In this document: positions 23,978 through 31,606 of the stretch, piece by piece
Position numbering within the stretch: position 1 is the first letter of the stretch
Layout: each line of letters begins with the position of its first letter
NCBI RefSeq assembly: GCF_007858185.1
Contig: NZ_VFES01000028.1
Location: 1-64,000 of the forward strand
DNA length: 64,000 nucleotides
Source of the DNA: Pseudomonas grimontii
Lineage (GTDB): Bacteria; Pseudomonadota; Gammaproteobacteria; Pseudomonadales; Pseudomonadaceae
Direction of reading: 5' to 3'
The notes under the pieces: generated by a model
The model's database searches: none
What the model was told of the DNA's origin: nothing
Seen by the model: only the letters and a program-made list of their open reading frames with translations
Position numbers and translations under genes: made by a program

Positions 23978-26464
23978 TTAGAAGTTGCCTTTCAAACTCA
24001 CCGTAAAATTACGCGGCTCGCCATAAAAGTTGCCCCAGGAGGCTGTGCCGACAGTGTTGTAGTAGGTTTTGTCAAACAGGTTGTTGCCATTGAGCGCCAC
24101 GGTCCAGGTGTCATCCACGCGGTAGGCCAGGCGTGCATTCCACGTCGCGTAACCGGCCTGTTCGAGCTTGATGGTCTGCACGCGATAATTGCTGCTCTGG
24201 GCATTGACCCCGGCGCCCACGCTCCATTTCGACAGTGCGCCGTCGAGTGGGTAGTCGCCCCACATGCGCAGCATGTGTCGAGGTACGTAGGTGTTGGACG
24301 TGCCGCCCTCCACGGCGCTGTCGATGTTCTTCAGTGACTCGGTCTGGGTGTACGTGTAGCCGCCGAACAGTTGCAGGCGCTCGAGGACTTCACCGCTGAT
24401 TTCCACCTCCACGCCCTGGGCGCGCACCTTGCCGGTGTCGGTGTAGCAATAGCCGTCGGCGGAGGTCGGGCACTGTGCGATGTAGTCGGATTCGGCCGCG
24501 TTTTTCTCGATGGCGCGGAACAGAGCCAGGGAACTGTTGAGACGCCCGTCGAACCATTCGCCCTTGATACCCAGCTCGTAGTTGTCGCCGATCTTGGGCT
24601 TGAGCGCGGCGCCGTCGACGGTGGCGTAGGAGCTTTGCGGCTGGAAAATATCCGCGTAGCTGGCGTACACCGACAGGTGCTCGTTGAGGTCGTAGATCAG
24701 CGCGGCAAACGGTGTCACTTCACCGGTTTCCCGGGTGCGAGCGTCCTGCAAGGCCCATTCGCCCCACGCCAGGTTGTTGGACTGGCGACGGTTCTCGTAC
24801 CAGCTTACGCGGCTGCCCACGATAAACATCAACGGCTCGGCCAGGCGCAGGCGCAGGGTGGTGTAGGCGCCATACTGGGTGGCGGTTTCTTTGACCGTGC
24901 CGCCGCGATACATATTTGGCCAGAAGGTGCTGTTGGCCGGTTCCGGGAAGTGGTGGTCGGGTTGGTAGATGCCCTGGCGTTTGGGCAGGTTCTGGATCGC
25001 GTACACATCGTCCTGGGTACCACGGCTGCCACTCGCACCGAGGATCAGTTCGTGTTCCAGGCCGAAGGCTTCGAACTTGCCGTCTACATAGGCATCGAGG
25101 CCGAAGTCCTTGTGGTCGTAGTCCATCAATGCCGCGTAGGAGTTGGCCGTAGGCGTTGGGTTGTCGTAGGCGATGGTGCCTTCGCTGGCGGCGTATTTGG
25201 TGTCTTGCAGGTTGCGGCTGTGCACCGCTGCGACCTTGAGTTTCCAGTCATCGTTGAAGTGGTGGGTGAGGTCGGCGAAGAAGGTCGTGCGCCGGCTTTG
25301 CCAGTCGTTCCAGGACTGACCCAGGCAGGTGGAGCGGCTGAGGTTGGCGCTTTTGCCGTCGGCGTAGCGCGGCAGGCCGCCCCAGCATGGGCTGGCGTCG
25401 ACGTCTTCATAGCTGGCGCCGAAACCCAGGGTGGTGTCGGCGCTGAGATCGACATCCAGGGCACCGTAGAACGCCTGGTCCTGGCGCTTGGAAATGTCCA
25501 TGTAGGAACCGCGATTCTGTTGGCTGATCGCCGCGCGGCCGCGCACCGTACCGCTGTCATTCAGCGGGCCGCCGGTGTCGACGTCGGCGCGGTAGTTGTC
25601 CCAGGTGCCGGCGGACAGCGACAGGCTGGTGGTGGGCTTGGCCTGGGGCCGCTTGCGCACGAAGTTCACCGCACCGCTGGCAGTGCCGGCGCCCTTGAGC
25701 ATGCCGGCGGCTCCCTTGAGCACTTCCACGCGGTCGTAGATCGCCATGTTTGCGCTGAAGCTGTCGGCCTGGACGTAGTCCTTGCCCATGTCCAGGGGCA
25801 CGCCGTCGTACTGGTACTGGCCGAGCATCTTGAAGCCACGGGAATAGAAATACTTGCCGCCCATGGGCGATTCGTAGGTGGTGATCCCGGGGGTGCGTTC
25901 CATTACGTCATCGATGGTGGTGAGGTTTTGGTCATCCATCAATTGGCGGGTTAATACGCTTACCGATTGCGGCGTTTCCCGCAGGCTGTGTTCGCCTTTG
26001 CCGATGGTCACCGCACCCGTGGTGTAGGAACCGGTGCCATCGGTGGTGGCGCCCAACCGCTCACCGGTGACCGTGGTGGCGCCCAGGTTCAGCGCGCCGC
26101 TGTCGGCCACTTGCGGCAACAGCAGCCAGGTGCTGTCGCCCTGGCGCTGGGCTTGCAGGCCCTGGCCACGCAGCAACTGGCCGAGCGCCTGCTCGCGGTC
26201 CAGGCGACCACTCAGGCCCGGACTGGTCTTGCCGGCGACGCTGGTGGCGTCGTACGACAGGCTGATGCCGGCCTGGCGGGCGAACTGGTCCAGTGCCGTG
26301 GCCAGGGTGCTGGCGGCGATGTTCCAGTCGCGGGCCTGGGTGTCGCTGGCCGGCGTTTCGGCCCGTGCGAACAGCGGCGCGGCTGCGCAGTTCAGGCAGG
26401 CGCCGAGCAAGGCTGCGTGCACCGCGTGCTTGAGGGGTGAACGTTGGGAGGGGAACGCTTGCAT
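23978..26464 (-). CDS. TonB-dependent ferric-siderophore receptor with signalling domain
   Basis: An 828-residue outer-membrane receptor. After a signal peptide ending near AEA/ARA (about residue 35) comes an STN signalling domain (residues 45-120: WNIAASTLATALDQFARQAG to RQGDSTWLLLPQ). The TonB box/plug region follows (ETPQSVSVLTRQLMDDQ, YFYSRGFKM, RVEVLKGAAGMLKG), then a 22-strand barrel ending in LKGNF with terminal Phe. The STN domain marks it as a FecA/FpvA-type transducer that contacts a FecR protein, and matching fecR and sigma genes lie directly upstream. The ligand is probably a hydroxamate or catechol siderophore; which one is not readable. Confidence 0.93.
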   Translation of the reverse strand: MQAFPSQRSPLKHAVHAALLGACLNCAAAPLFARAETPASDTQARDWNIAASTLATALDQFARQAGISLSYDATSVAGKTSPGLSGRLDREQALGQLLRGQGLQAQRQGDSTWLLLPQVADSGALNLGATTVTGERLGATTDGTGSYTTGAVTIGKGEHSLRETPQSVSVLTRQLMDDQNLTTIDDVMERTPGITTYESPMGGKYFYSRGFKMLGQYQYDGVPLDMGKDYVQADSFSANMAIYDRVEVLKGAAGMLKGAGTASGAVNFVRKRPQAKPTTSLSLSAGTWDNYRADVDTGGPLNDSGTVRGRAAISQQNRGSYMDISKRQDQAFYGALDVDLSADTTLGFGASYEDVDASPCWGGLPRYADGKSANLSRSTCLGQSWNDWQSRRTTFFADLTHHFNDDWKLKVAAVHSRNLQDTKYAASEGTIAYDNPTPTANSYAALMDYDHKDFGLDAYVDGKFEAFGLEHELILGASGSRGTQDDVYAIQNLPKRQGIYQPDHHFPEPANSTFWPNMYRGGTVKETATQYGAYTTLRLRLAEPLMFIVGSRVSWYENRRQSNNLAWGEWALQDARTRETGEVTPFAALIYDLNEHLSVYASYADIFQPQSSYATVDGAALKPKIGDNYELGIKGEWFDGRLNSSLALFRAIEKNAAESDYIAQCPTSADGYCYTDTGKVRAQGVEVEISGEVLERLQLFGGYTYTQTESLKNIDSAVEGGTSNTYVPRHMLRMWGDYPLDGALSKWSVGAGVNAQSSNYRVQTIKLEQAGYATWNARLAYRVDDTWTVALNGNNLFDKTYYNTVGTASWGNFYGEPRNFTVSLKGNF

Positions 26465-26537
26465 GACCGCGGGATGCTCCTGAAGGAAGTGGACAGAACC
26501 GGCCTGTTGATCGGCCTTTCCTTACAGGTCGAGCGGC

Positions 26538-26556
26538 AATGAGAATTCACCTCATT
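26538..26556 (-). promoter_or_regulatory. Dyad (possible Fur-like site) upstream of the receptor gene
   Basis: AATGAG and CTCATT flank a 7-base centre in the 105-base gap between fecR and the receptor gene. The inner 15 bases (TGAGAATTCACCTCA) match a 7-1-7 Fur motif at 10 of 14 positions, so the Fur reading is weak. Confidence 0.3.
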
Positions 26557-26569
26557 TATTTTTGAGAAA

Positions 26570-27520
26570 TCACACGCGCGGTGAAACGGTCACCCAATAG
26601 CGGCTGCGGTAAGTGACGTCGAGCTTGAGTGATTGCGCGACCAGGCCCAGCACTTGATCGGTGTCGTCCAACTGATAAGTGCCTGACACCCGCAACCCGG
26701 CCACTGCTTCGCTGCAGCGCAACAGGCCGTTGCGGTAGCGGCCCAGCTCGGTGAGGAAAGCGTCAAGGCGCATGTTGTGGGCGCTGATCACGCCGTCGCT
26801 CCAGGCCCAAGGGTCGAGGCCATTGGCGACGGGGGAATGAATGCCACTGCGGTCGAACAGCACCTGTTCGCCCGGGTGAATCACTTGGCGCGCGCTGGCG
26901 GCGTGGTTGTCGGCAAACACCGCCACCGTGCCTTGTTGCACAGCGAGCATTGTGCCTTGGGCGTCTTCGCGCACCAGCAAGCGCGTGCCGAGCGCGCGCA
27001 GGTAACCGTCGCGGGTCTGTACCCAGAAGGGCCGGTTGTCGGCACCGGTATTGACCAGTATTTCACCCTGGCGCAACTGCACCAGGCGCCGCTCCTGATT
27101 GAATGCCGTATCGAATGCGCTGGCGCTGTTAAGTTGGATCCGGCTGCCATCGTTCAACGCCACCCAACGCCGTTCGCCGGTGGCAGTGCGGTAGTCGGCC
27201 ATCAAGGCGGGCAGCGGGGTGTAGTCGCGGCCGAGCCAGGTCAGGCCGGCCGTACCGGCCACCAGGCCGAGCAATTTCAACCCTTCGCGACGGCTGATAC
27301 GTTGCCGCGCCCCGCGCAGGGCGTGGCGGCCAACCTGCGCGGGCAACTGGTTGAAATCATCATTCATCGTCGCCACCCGCTTCCAGACCTGCTGGTGTTC
27401 GGCGCTGGTGTGCAACCAGCGCTCGAACGCAGCGGTGCTGGCGTCGTCGGCCACATTGAAGCGCAGCGTGATCATCCACTGGATGGCCTGGTCTATCAGG
27501 CGCGGGTCAGAGGTCGGCAT
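26570..27520 (-). CDS. FecR-type anti-sigma/sigma regulator
   Basis: A 316-residue FecR-family protein. The cytoplasmic N-terminal domain (PRLIDQAIQWMITLRF; FERWLHTSAEHQQVWKRV, the DUF4880 motif) binds the sigma factor. A membrane segment lies near residue 90 (LLGLVAGTAGLTWLG) and the periplasmic FecR domain (GERRWVALNDGSRIQLNSAS, QGEILVNTG) receives the receptor signal. I chose the ATG at 27520, which overlaps the sigma gene by 14 bases, because MPTSDPRLIDQ is the natural start; longer frames read into the sigma gene. Confidence 0.92.
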   Translation of the reverse strand: MPTSDPRLIDQAIQWMITLRFNVADDASTAAFERWLHTSAEHQQVWKRVATMNDDFNQLPAQVGRHALRGARQRISRREGLKLLGLVAGTAGLTWLGRDYTPLPALMADYRTATGERRWVALNDGSRIQLNSASAFDTAFNQERRLVQLRQGEILVNTGADNRPFWVQTRDGYLRALGTRLLVREDAQGTMLAVQQGTVAVFADNHAASARQVIHPGEQVLFDRSGIHSPVANGLDPWAWSDGVISAHNMRLDAFLTELGRYRNGLLRCSEAVAGLRVSGTYQLDDTDQVLGLVAQSLKLDVTYRSRYWVTVSPRV

Positions 27521-28022
27521 AGCGCAACCGATAGCAGGCGTGGAGCGCCTTGGACAGGTCGCGCTCCACCGTGGCTTTGGACACGCCCAGGCGCTGGGCG
27601 ATTTGCGCACAGGTCAGGCCGTCCAGTTGCGCCAGCAGAAAGGCTTCTCGCACTCGCGGCTTGAGCTGGTCGAGCAGACGGTCGATGCGTTCCAGGCTGT
27701 CCAGAATCAGCAGTCGGGTTTCTTCCGACGGCACTTCGGCTTGGGGGAAATGCGCAAGGCTTTCGAGGTAGGCGCGCTCCAGTTCGCGGCGCCGGTATTG
27801 GTCGATCATCAAGCTGCGGGCGATGCTGCTCAGGTACGCGCGTGGCTGCTGCACGGCCTGCTGTTTGCGTGCGTTGAGCAGGCGCACAAAGGTTTCCTGC
27901 GCCAGGTCGGCGGCATGTTCACGGCAACCGGTGCGTCGGCTCAACCAGCCGCGCAGCCAGGAGTGATGGGCGTGGTAAAGCTGGCCGATGGCGGCATGGT
28001 CCAGTGGGTGGTCGCTCGACAT
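27507..28022 (-). CDS. FecI-like ECF RNA polymerase sigma factor
   Basis: A 171-residue ECF sigma factor of the iron-starvation type. Region 2 is visible as HAADLAQETFVRLL and YLSSIARSLMIDQYRR, and region 4 as LPRVREAFLLAQLDGLTCAQIAQRLGVSKATVERDL-type helix-turn-helix (here QLKPRVREAF). The ATG at 28022 has AGGA 5 bases upstream. It should transcribe the downstream receptor gene when the receptor-FecR pathway signals siderophore uptake. A Fur-like site lies just upstream. Confidence 0.92.
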   Translation of the reverse strand: MSSDHPLDHAAIGQLYHAHHSWLRGWLSRRTGCREHAADLAQETFVRLLNARKQQAVQQPRAYLSSIARSLMIDQYRRRELERAYLESLAHFPQAEVPSEETRLLILDSLERIDRLLDQLKPRVREAFLLAQLDGLTCAQIAQRLGVSKATVERDLSKALHACYRLRYADL

Positions 28023-28049
28023 GGGCATCCTGGCGCAGCAGTCTTAATT

Positions 28050-28068
28050 GATAATGTTTCGCATTCTA
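28050..28068 (-). promoter_or_regulatory. Fur box upstream of the FecI-like sigma gene
   Basis: GATAATGTTTCGCATTCTA read on the plus strand matches the 19-bp Fur consensus at 13 positions and at 14 on the minus strand. It ends 28 bases before the sigma start, the expected place for iron repression. Confidence 0.6.
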
Positions 28069-28182
28069 GACGCTGATCGTAGCCATTCGCAATTACCGGG
28101 GAGCAATGTATCCAGCACAATTTTTTGTTCACCCCAGGCGCAGGCACTAATCTCCAGGCTTTTCCCGGTGGAAGGCGCGAAC

Positions 28183-28812
28183 ATGATCGATCTTGCGACC
28201 CTGGCGATTTTTTCAGGTGCGGTGCTGTTGCTGCTGTTATCCCCGGGGCCGAACATGGCCTTTGTGATCAGCCATGGCGTCACCCATGGCTGGCGCGGGG
28301 GCGTGGCCTCGGCCTTGGGTATCGGTGTGGCCGACGTGCTGCTCACCGCATTGACCGCTACCGGGGTGACGGCATTGGTCGCCAGTTGGCCGCCATCCTT
28401 TGACGTGATCCGCTATGCGGGTGTGGTTTACCTGCTGTGGCTGGTGTTCAAAACAGTGCAGAAAAAACCTGGGCTGGACACTGCACACCTGCACCGCATG
28501 CCCCTTGGCCGGGTGTTTGTGCAGGCGATGCTTAACAGCCTGCTCAACCCCAAGGCGTTGCTGTTTTTTGTGGTGTTTTTGCCGCAGTTCGTACGGCCGG
28601 AAGCGGGCTCCATCGCCGTGCAGTTGATGCTGTTGGGGGGCGTGCTTACCCTGATCGCGGGGGTGTTTCACGCACTCCTGGGGATTTTTGGTGGTGCGCT
28701 GAGCCGCTTCTTCGCCAGTCGCTCAAAAGGCGCCTGGCTACAGAAATGGGGCTTGGCGACGGTGCTGACCGCGCTGGCGGTGCGCTTGGCGGTGATGTCT
28801 CGCCCGGCGTGA
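28183..28812 (+). CDS. LysE family amino-acid/metabolite exporter
   Basis: A 209-residue LysE/RhtB-type exporter with six predicted membrane helices. The family signature LSPGPNMAFVISHGVTHGW lies at residues 19-37 and the second-half motif NSLLNPKALLFFVVFLPQF near residue 125. I used the ATG at 28183 because MIDLATLAIFSGAVLLLLLSPGP is the natural membrane N-terminus; an upstream in-frame start adds 45 unlikely residues. Substrates of such proteins are amino acids or homoserine lactones. It diverges from the sigma gene. Confidence 0.9.
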   Translation: MIDLATLAIFSGAVLLLLLSPGPNMAFVISHGVTHGWRGGVASALGIGVADVLLTALTATGVTALVASWPPSFDVIRYAGVVYLLWLVFKTVQKKPGLDTAHLHRMPLGRVFVQAMLNSLLNPKALLFFVVFLPQFVRPEAGSIAVQLMLLGGVLTLIAGVFHALLGIFGGALSRFFASRSKGAWLQKWGLATVLTALAVRLAVMSRPA

Positions 28813-28834
28813 TCCCTCAATGGGATGAGCTTTA

Positions 28835-28860
28835 TGTGGCGAGCAGGCTCGCTCGCCACA
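28835..28860. terminator. Hairpin between LysE and isonitrile hydratase genes
   Basis: TGTGGCGAGC and GCTCGCCACA are perfect 10-bp arms with loop AGGCTC, between two convergent genes. This GGCGAGCAGGCTCGCTCGCC-type element is a frequent intergenic repeat in P. fluorescens. Confidence 0.7.
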
Positions 28861-28869
28861 GGTATAGGG

Positions 28870-29550
28870 TCAGCCCAGTCGTGCAGCCGCGCGCGCCACT
28901 ATCTCACCCCGCGTCTTGCGCGACTCGGCGGTGCGCTTTTGGGCTTCTTCCAGCACATGCGTAGGCGCTGTATCCGGGCTACCCGAATCGAACGGCGGCG
29001 CCGGCGCGTATTCAATCTGCAACTGCACCAGTTGCGCCGCCGCTTCGCTGTATAACTCCGCCGCCAGCACCAGCGCAAAGTCGATACCTGCGGTAATGCC
29101 GCCACCGGTAAACAGGTTGCCGTCACGCACCACTCGCTCCTGTACCGGGATGGCGCCGAGCGGGGCGAGCATGTCGTGGTAGGCCCAGTGCGTCGTCGCC
29201 TTGCGACCGCGCAGCAACCCCGCCGCGCCGAGCACCAGCGAGCCGGTGCACACCGACGTCACGTAGCGCGCGGTCTGCGCCTGGGCCTTGAGGAAGTCCA
29301 GGGTCTGCGGGTCTTCCATCAAGGCGCCCACGCCGGAACCGCCGGGCACGCAGATCACATCCAGATTCGGGCAGTCGGCATAGGTCATGGTCGGGGTGAA
29401 CACCAGGCCCGTGCTGGAGGTGACCGGCGCCAGGTCCTTCCAGACCAGGTGCAGCTTCACATCCGGCAGCGACCCCAATACGTCATAGGGGCCAGTCAGG
29501 TCCAGTTGCTGAATGCCGGGGAACAACAGAAAGCCGATCTGCAAAGTCAT
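28870..29550 (-). CDS. inhA: Isonitrile hydratase (DJ-1/PfpI family)
   Basis: A 226-residue DJ-1/PfpI-superfamily protein. The N-terminus (MTLQIGFLLFPGIQQLDLTGPYDVL), the nucleophile-elbow VTSVCTGSLVLGAAGLLRG with the catalytic Cys near residue 100, and the C-terminus (EYAPAPPFDSGSPDTAP) closely resemble P. putida isonitrile hydratase InhA, which converts isonitriles to N-substituted formamides. The ATG at 29550 was chosen over one six codons upstream. It is divergent to a GlxA-type regulator that belongs to the same superfamily, a common pairing. Confidence 0.85.
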   Translation of the reverse strand: MTLQIGFLLFPGIQQLDLTGPYDVLGSLPDVKLHLVWKDLAPVTSSTGLVFTPTMTYADCPNLDVICVPGGSGVGALMEDPQTLDFLKAQAQTARYVTSVCTGSLVLGAAGLLRGRKATTHWAYHDMLAPLGAIPVQERVVRDGNLFTGGGITAGIDFALVLAAELYSEAAAQLVQLQIEYAPAPPFDSGSPDTAPTHVLEEAQKRTAESRKTRGEIVARAAARLG

Positions 29551-29639
29551 GAATGAAGCTCCGATCAAGGGGTAGACGGCTTCACTCTAGAGGCCTAGGC
29601 TTTGGCGAATACGCCATTGAGCCCACGAATCACGCCAAT

Positions 29640-30608
29640 ATGCCCAGAATTGTCCACGTACTCGCTTTCGATAATGCCCAGGTGCTCGACGTCACCGGGC
29701 CGTTGCAGGTGTTTGCATCGGCCAATGACCTGGCACGCCAGCGCGGCTTGCCGGTGCCTTACGCCGTCACGGTGATCGCCGACCAGGCCGGACCGGTGAT
29801 GACCTCCGCCGGCCTGGCGCTGGTGGCCGAGCCGCTGCCCGCGGTCGACCAACCCTGCGACACGTTGGTGATCGCAGGTGGCTGGGGCGTGTACGGCGCC
29901 GCCGAAGGCCCGGCGCTGGTGGACTGGGTGCGCGAAAAAGCCCGGCATACCCGACGCATGGCCTCGGTGTGCACAGGCGCGTTTTTGCTGGCGGCCAGTG
30001 GCTTGCTCGATGGTTGCCGTGTCGCGACCCACTGGACCCGTTGCGAAGAACTGGCGCGCAAGTTTCCTGCGTTGACCGTGGAGTCCAACCCGATCTTTAT
30101 CCAACAAGGTGCCGTGTGGACCTCTGCTGGCGTGACCGCCGGTATCGACCTGTGCCTGGCGCTGGTCGAACAAGACCTGGGTCGCGCGGTGGCCCTGGAA
30201 GTGGCGCGGCACCTGGTGGTGTTCCTGAAACGCCCTGGCGGCCAGTCGCAATTCAGCGTGACCCTGTCCCTGCAAAAGGGCGGCAGCCGTTTCACCGAAC
30301 TGCATGCGTGGATGGCCGAGCATCTGAGCCTCGACCTGAATATCCCGACCCTGGCCGCCCAGGCCGGTATGAGCGAGCGCAGTTTCGTGCGCCACTACCG
30401 CGCCGAAACCGGGCAGACGCCCGCGCGCGCCGTCGAACTGATCCGCGTTGAAACCGCGCGCCGGCAATTGGCCGACAGCACGGCGTCGATCAAGCGCATT
30501 GCCGTGCAGTGTGGTTTTGGCTGCGAAGAAACCTTGCGCCGCAGCTTTATGCGAGTCTTGTCGGTGACGCCCCAGGCCTACCGCGAGCGGTTCTCGCCAG
30601 TGGCCTAG
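29640..30608 (+). CDS. GlxA family AraC-type transcriptional regulator
   Basis: A 322-residue regulator with an N-terminal DJ-1/PfpI-like sensor (RIVHVLAFDNAQVLDVTGPLQVF; ASVCTGAFLLAASGLLDG near residue 110) and a C-terminal AraC DNA-binding domain with two helix-turn-helix motifs (LNIPTLAAQAGMSERSFVRH; IKRIAVQCGFGCEETLRRSF). The start at 29640 (MPRIVHVLAF) is the natural N-terminus. It is divergent to the isonitrile hydratase gene with a 90-base shared gap, so it probably controls that gene. Its stop overlaps the convergent hydrolase gene by four bases. Confidence 0.9.
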   Translation: MPRIVHVLAFDNAQVLDVTGPLQVFASANDLARQRGLPVPYAVTVIADQAGPVMTSAGLALVAEPLPAVDQPCDTLVIAGGWGVYGAAEGPALVDWVREKARHTRRMASVCTGAFLLAASGLLDGCRVATHWTRCEELARKFPALTVESNPIFIQQGAVWTSAGVTAGIDLCLALVEQDLGRAVALEVARHLVVFLKRPGGQSQFSVTLSLQKGGSRFTELHAWMAEHLSLDLNIPTLAAQAGMSERSFVRHYRAETGQTPARAVELIRVETARRQLADSTASIKRIAVQCGFGCEETLRRSFMRVLSVTPQAYRERFSPVA

Positions 30609-31504
30609 GCGAGCAATTCAAACAAGGCGGCGAGTGTGGCTTGCGGCGCTTCCTGGGGAATATTGTGGCCCACGCCGGGCAACACCTGGCGCCGGTAAAA
30701 AGCGCTGAAATGCCCCACATCGTCATCCTCTTCCGGCGGTGGGCCCACGCCGTCATCGGCACCGCACAGCGAAATGCTCGGCACCGCAATCGCCGGTTGC
30801 CGCGCCAGGGCCTGCTCGATGGCTTCCAGCGCCGGATCGCCAGGTGCATACATGAAACGGTGGCGATAGGAGTGAATCACCACCTCGACAAAATCCGGGT
30901 TATCGAACGACGGTGCGGTCTGCCCATACAGCCCCGGCCCCTCGGCCCAGGATGGCGACCACAAAGACCAGAGCAACTCACAGAGTTCGCGGCGATTGGC
31001 CGTCAGCCCATCCACACCGCGCTGGGTGTGAAAGTAGAACTGGTACCACAACCGATGCTCCGTCGCTGGCGCCCGTGGCGAGAGCGACCTGGCAATGTCC
31101 TGGATGTTATAGCCATCGCCGGTCACCAGCCCGCGCACCCGTTCGGGCCACAGCGCCGCGACGATACACGCAGCACGTCCACCCCAGTCATACCCCGCCA
31201 ATGTGGCACGCGGGATCGACAGCGCATCCATGAAATCCAGCAGATCCTTGCCCAGCGCCGCCTGTTGGCCGGAACGCATCACCTGCGCGTCGATAAACCG
31301 CGTAGGGCCATAACCGCGCAGGTACGGCACCAGCACCCGGTAGCCGCGTTCGGCCAGCGCTGGCGCGATCTCGTCATAGCCGCGTGGGTCGTAAGGGAAG
31401 CCATGCAGCAGGATCACAGGCTCGCCGTCGGTGGGGCCGTGGGCTTCATAAGCCACGTCGAGCATGGAGGTGCGCACGTAGAGCAGGGAGGGAACGATGG
31501 TCAT
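30605..31504 (-). CDS. Alpha/beta hydrolase (epoxide hydrolase-like)
   Basis: A 299-residue alpha/beta hydrolase of the epoxide hydrolase/haloalkane dehalogenase branch. HGFPYD supplies the oxyanion region near residue 34, GYDWGG carries an aspartate nucleophile near 108, and GVGHNIPQEAP carries the catalytic histidine near 280. A helical cap region lies between. Aspartate rather than serine at the nucleophile elbow favours epoxide or C-halogen substrates. It overlaps the end of the GlxA gene by four bases in convergent orientation. Confidence 0.88.
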   Translation of the reverse strand: MTIVPSLLYVRTSMLDVAYEAHGPTDGEPVILLHGFPYDPRGYDEIAPALAERGYRVLVPYLRGYGPTRFIDAQVMRSGQQAALGKDLLDFMDALSIPRATLAGYDWGGRAACIVAALWPERVRGLVTGDGYNIQDIARSLSPRAPATEHRLWYQFYFHTQRGVDGLTANRRELCELLWSLWSPSWAEGPGLYGQTAPSFDNPDFVEVVIHSYRHRFMYAPGDPALEAIEQALARQPAIAVPSISLCGADDGVGPPPEEDDDVGHFSAFYRRQVLPGVGHNIPQEAPQATLAALFELLA

Positions 31505-31606
31505 GATGGGCTCCTGTCAGGTGTTGAAACTCTAGTCGAAAGACGTGACGGGATGCCCTGCCTTTGAAGACAGGGCGCTGACGTGTCCAGGGCAATGGAC
31601 TGGATC

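Noticed and set aside
24371..25954. 527-codon plus-strand open frame opposite the TonB receptor
   Set aside because: Same reason; the receptor frame carries a signal peptide, STN, plug and barrel, while the opposite frame is low-complexity Val/Gly/Ala.
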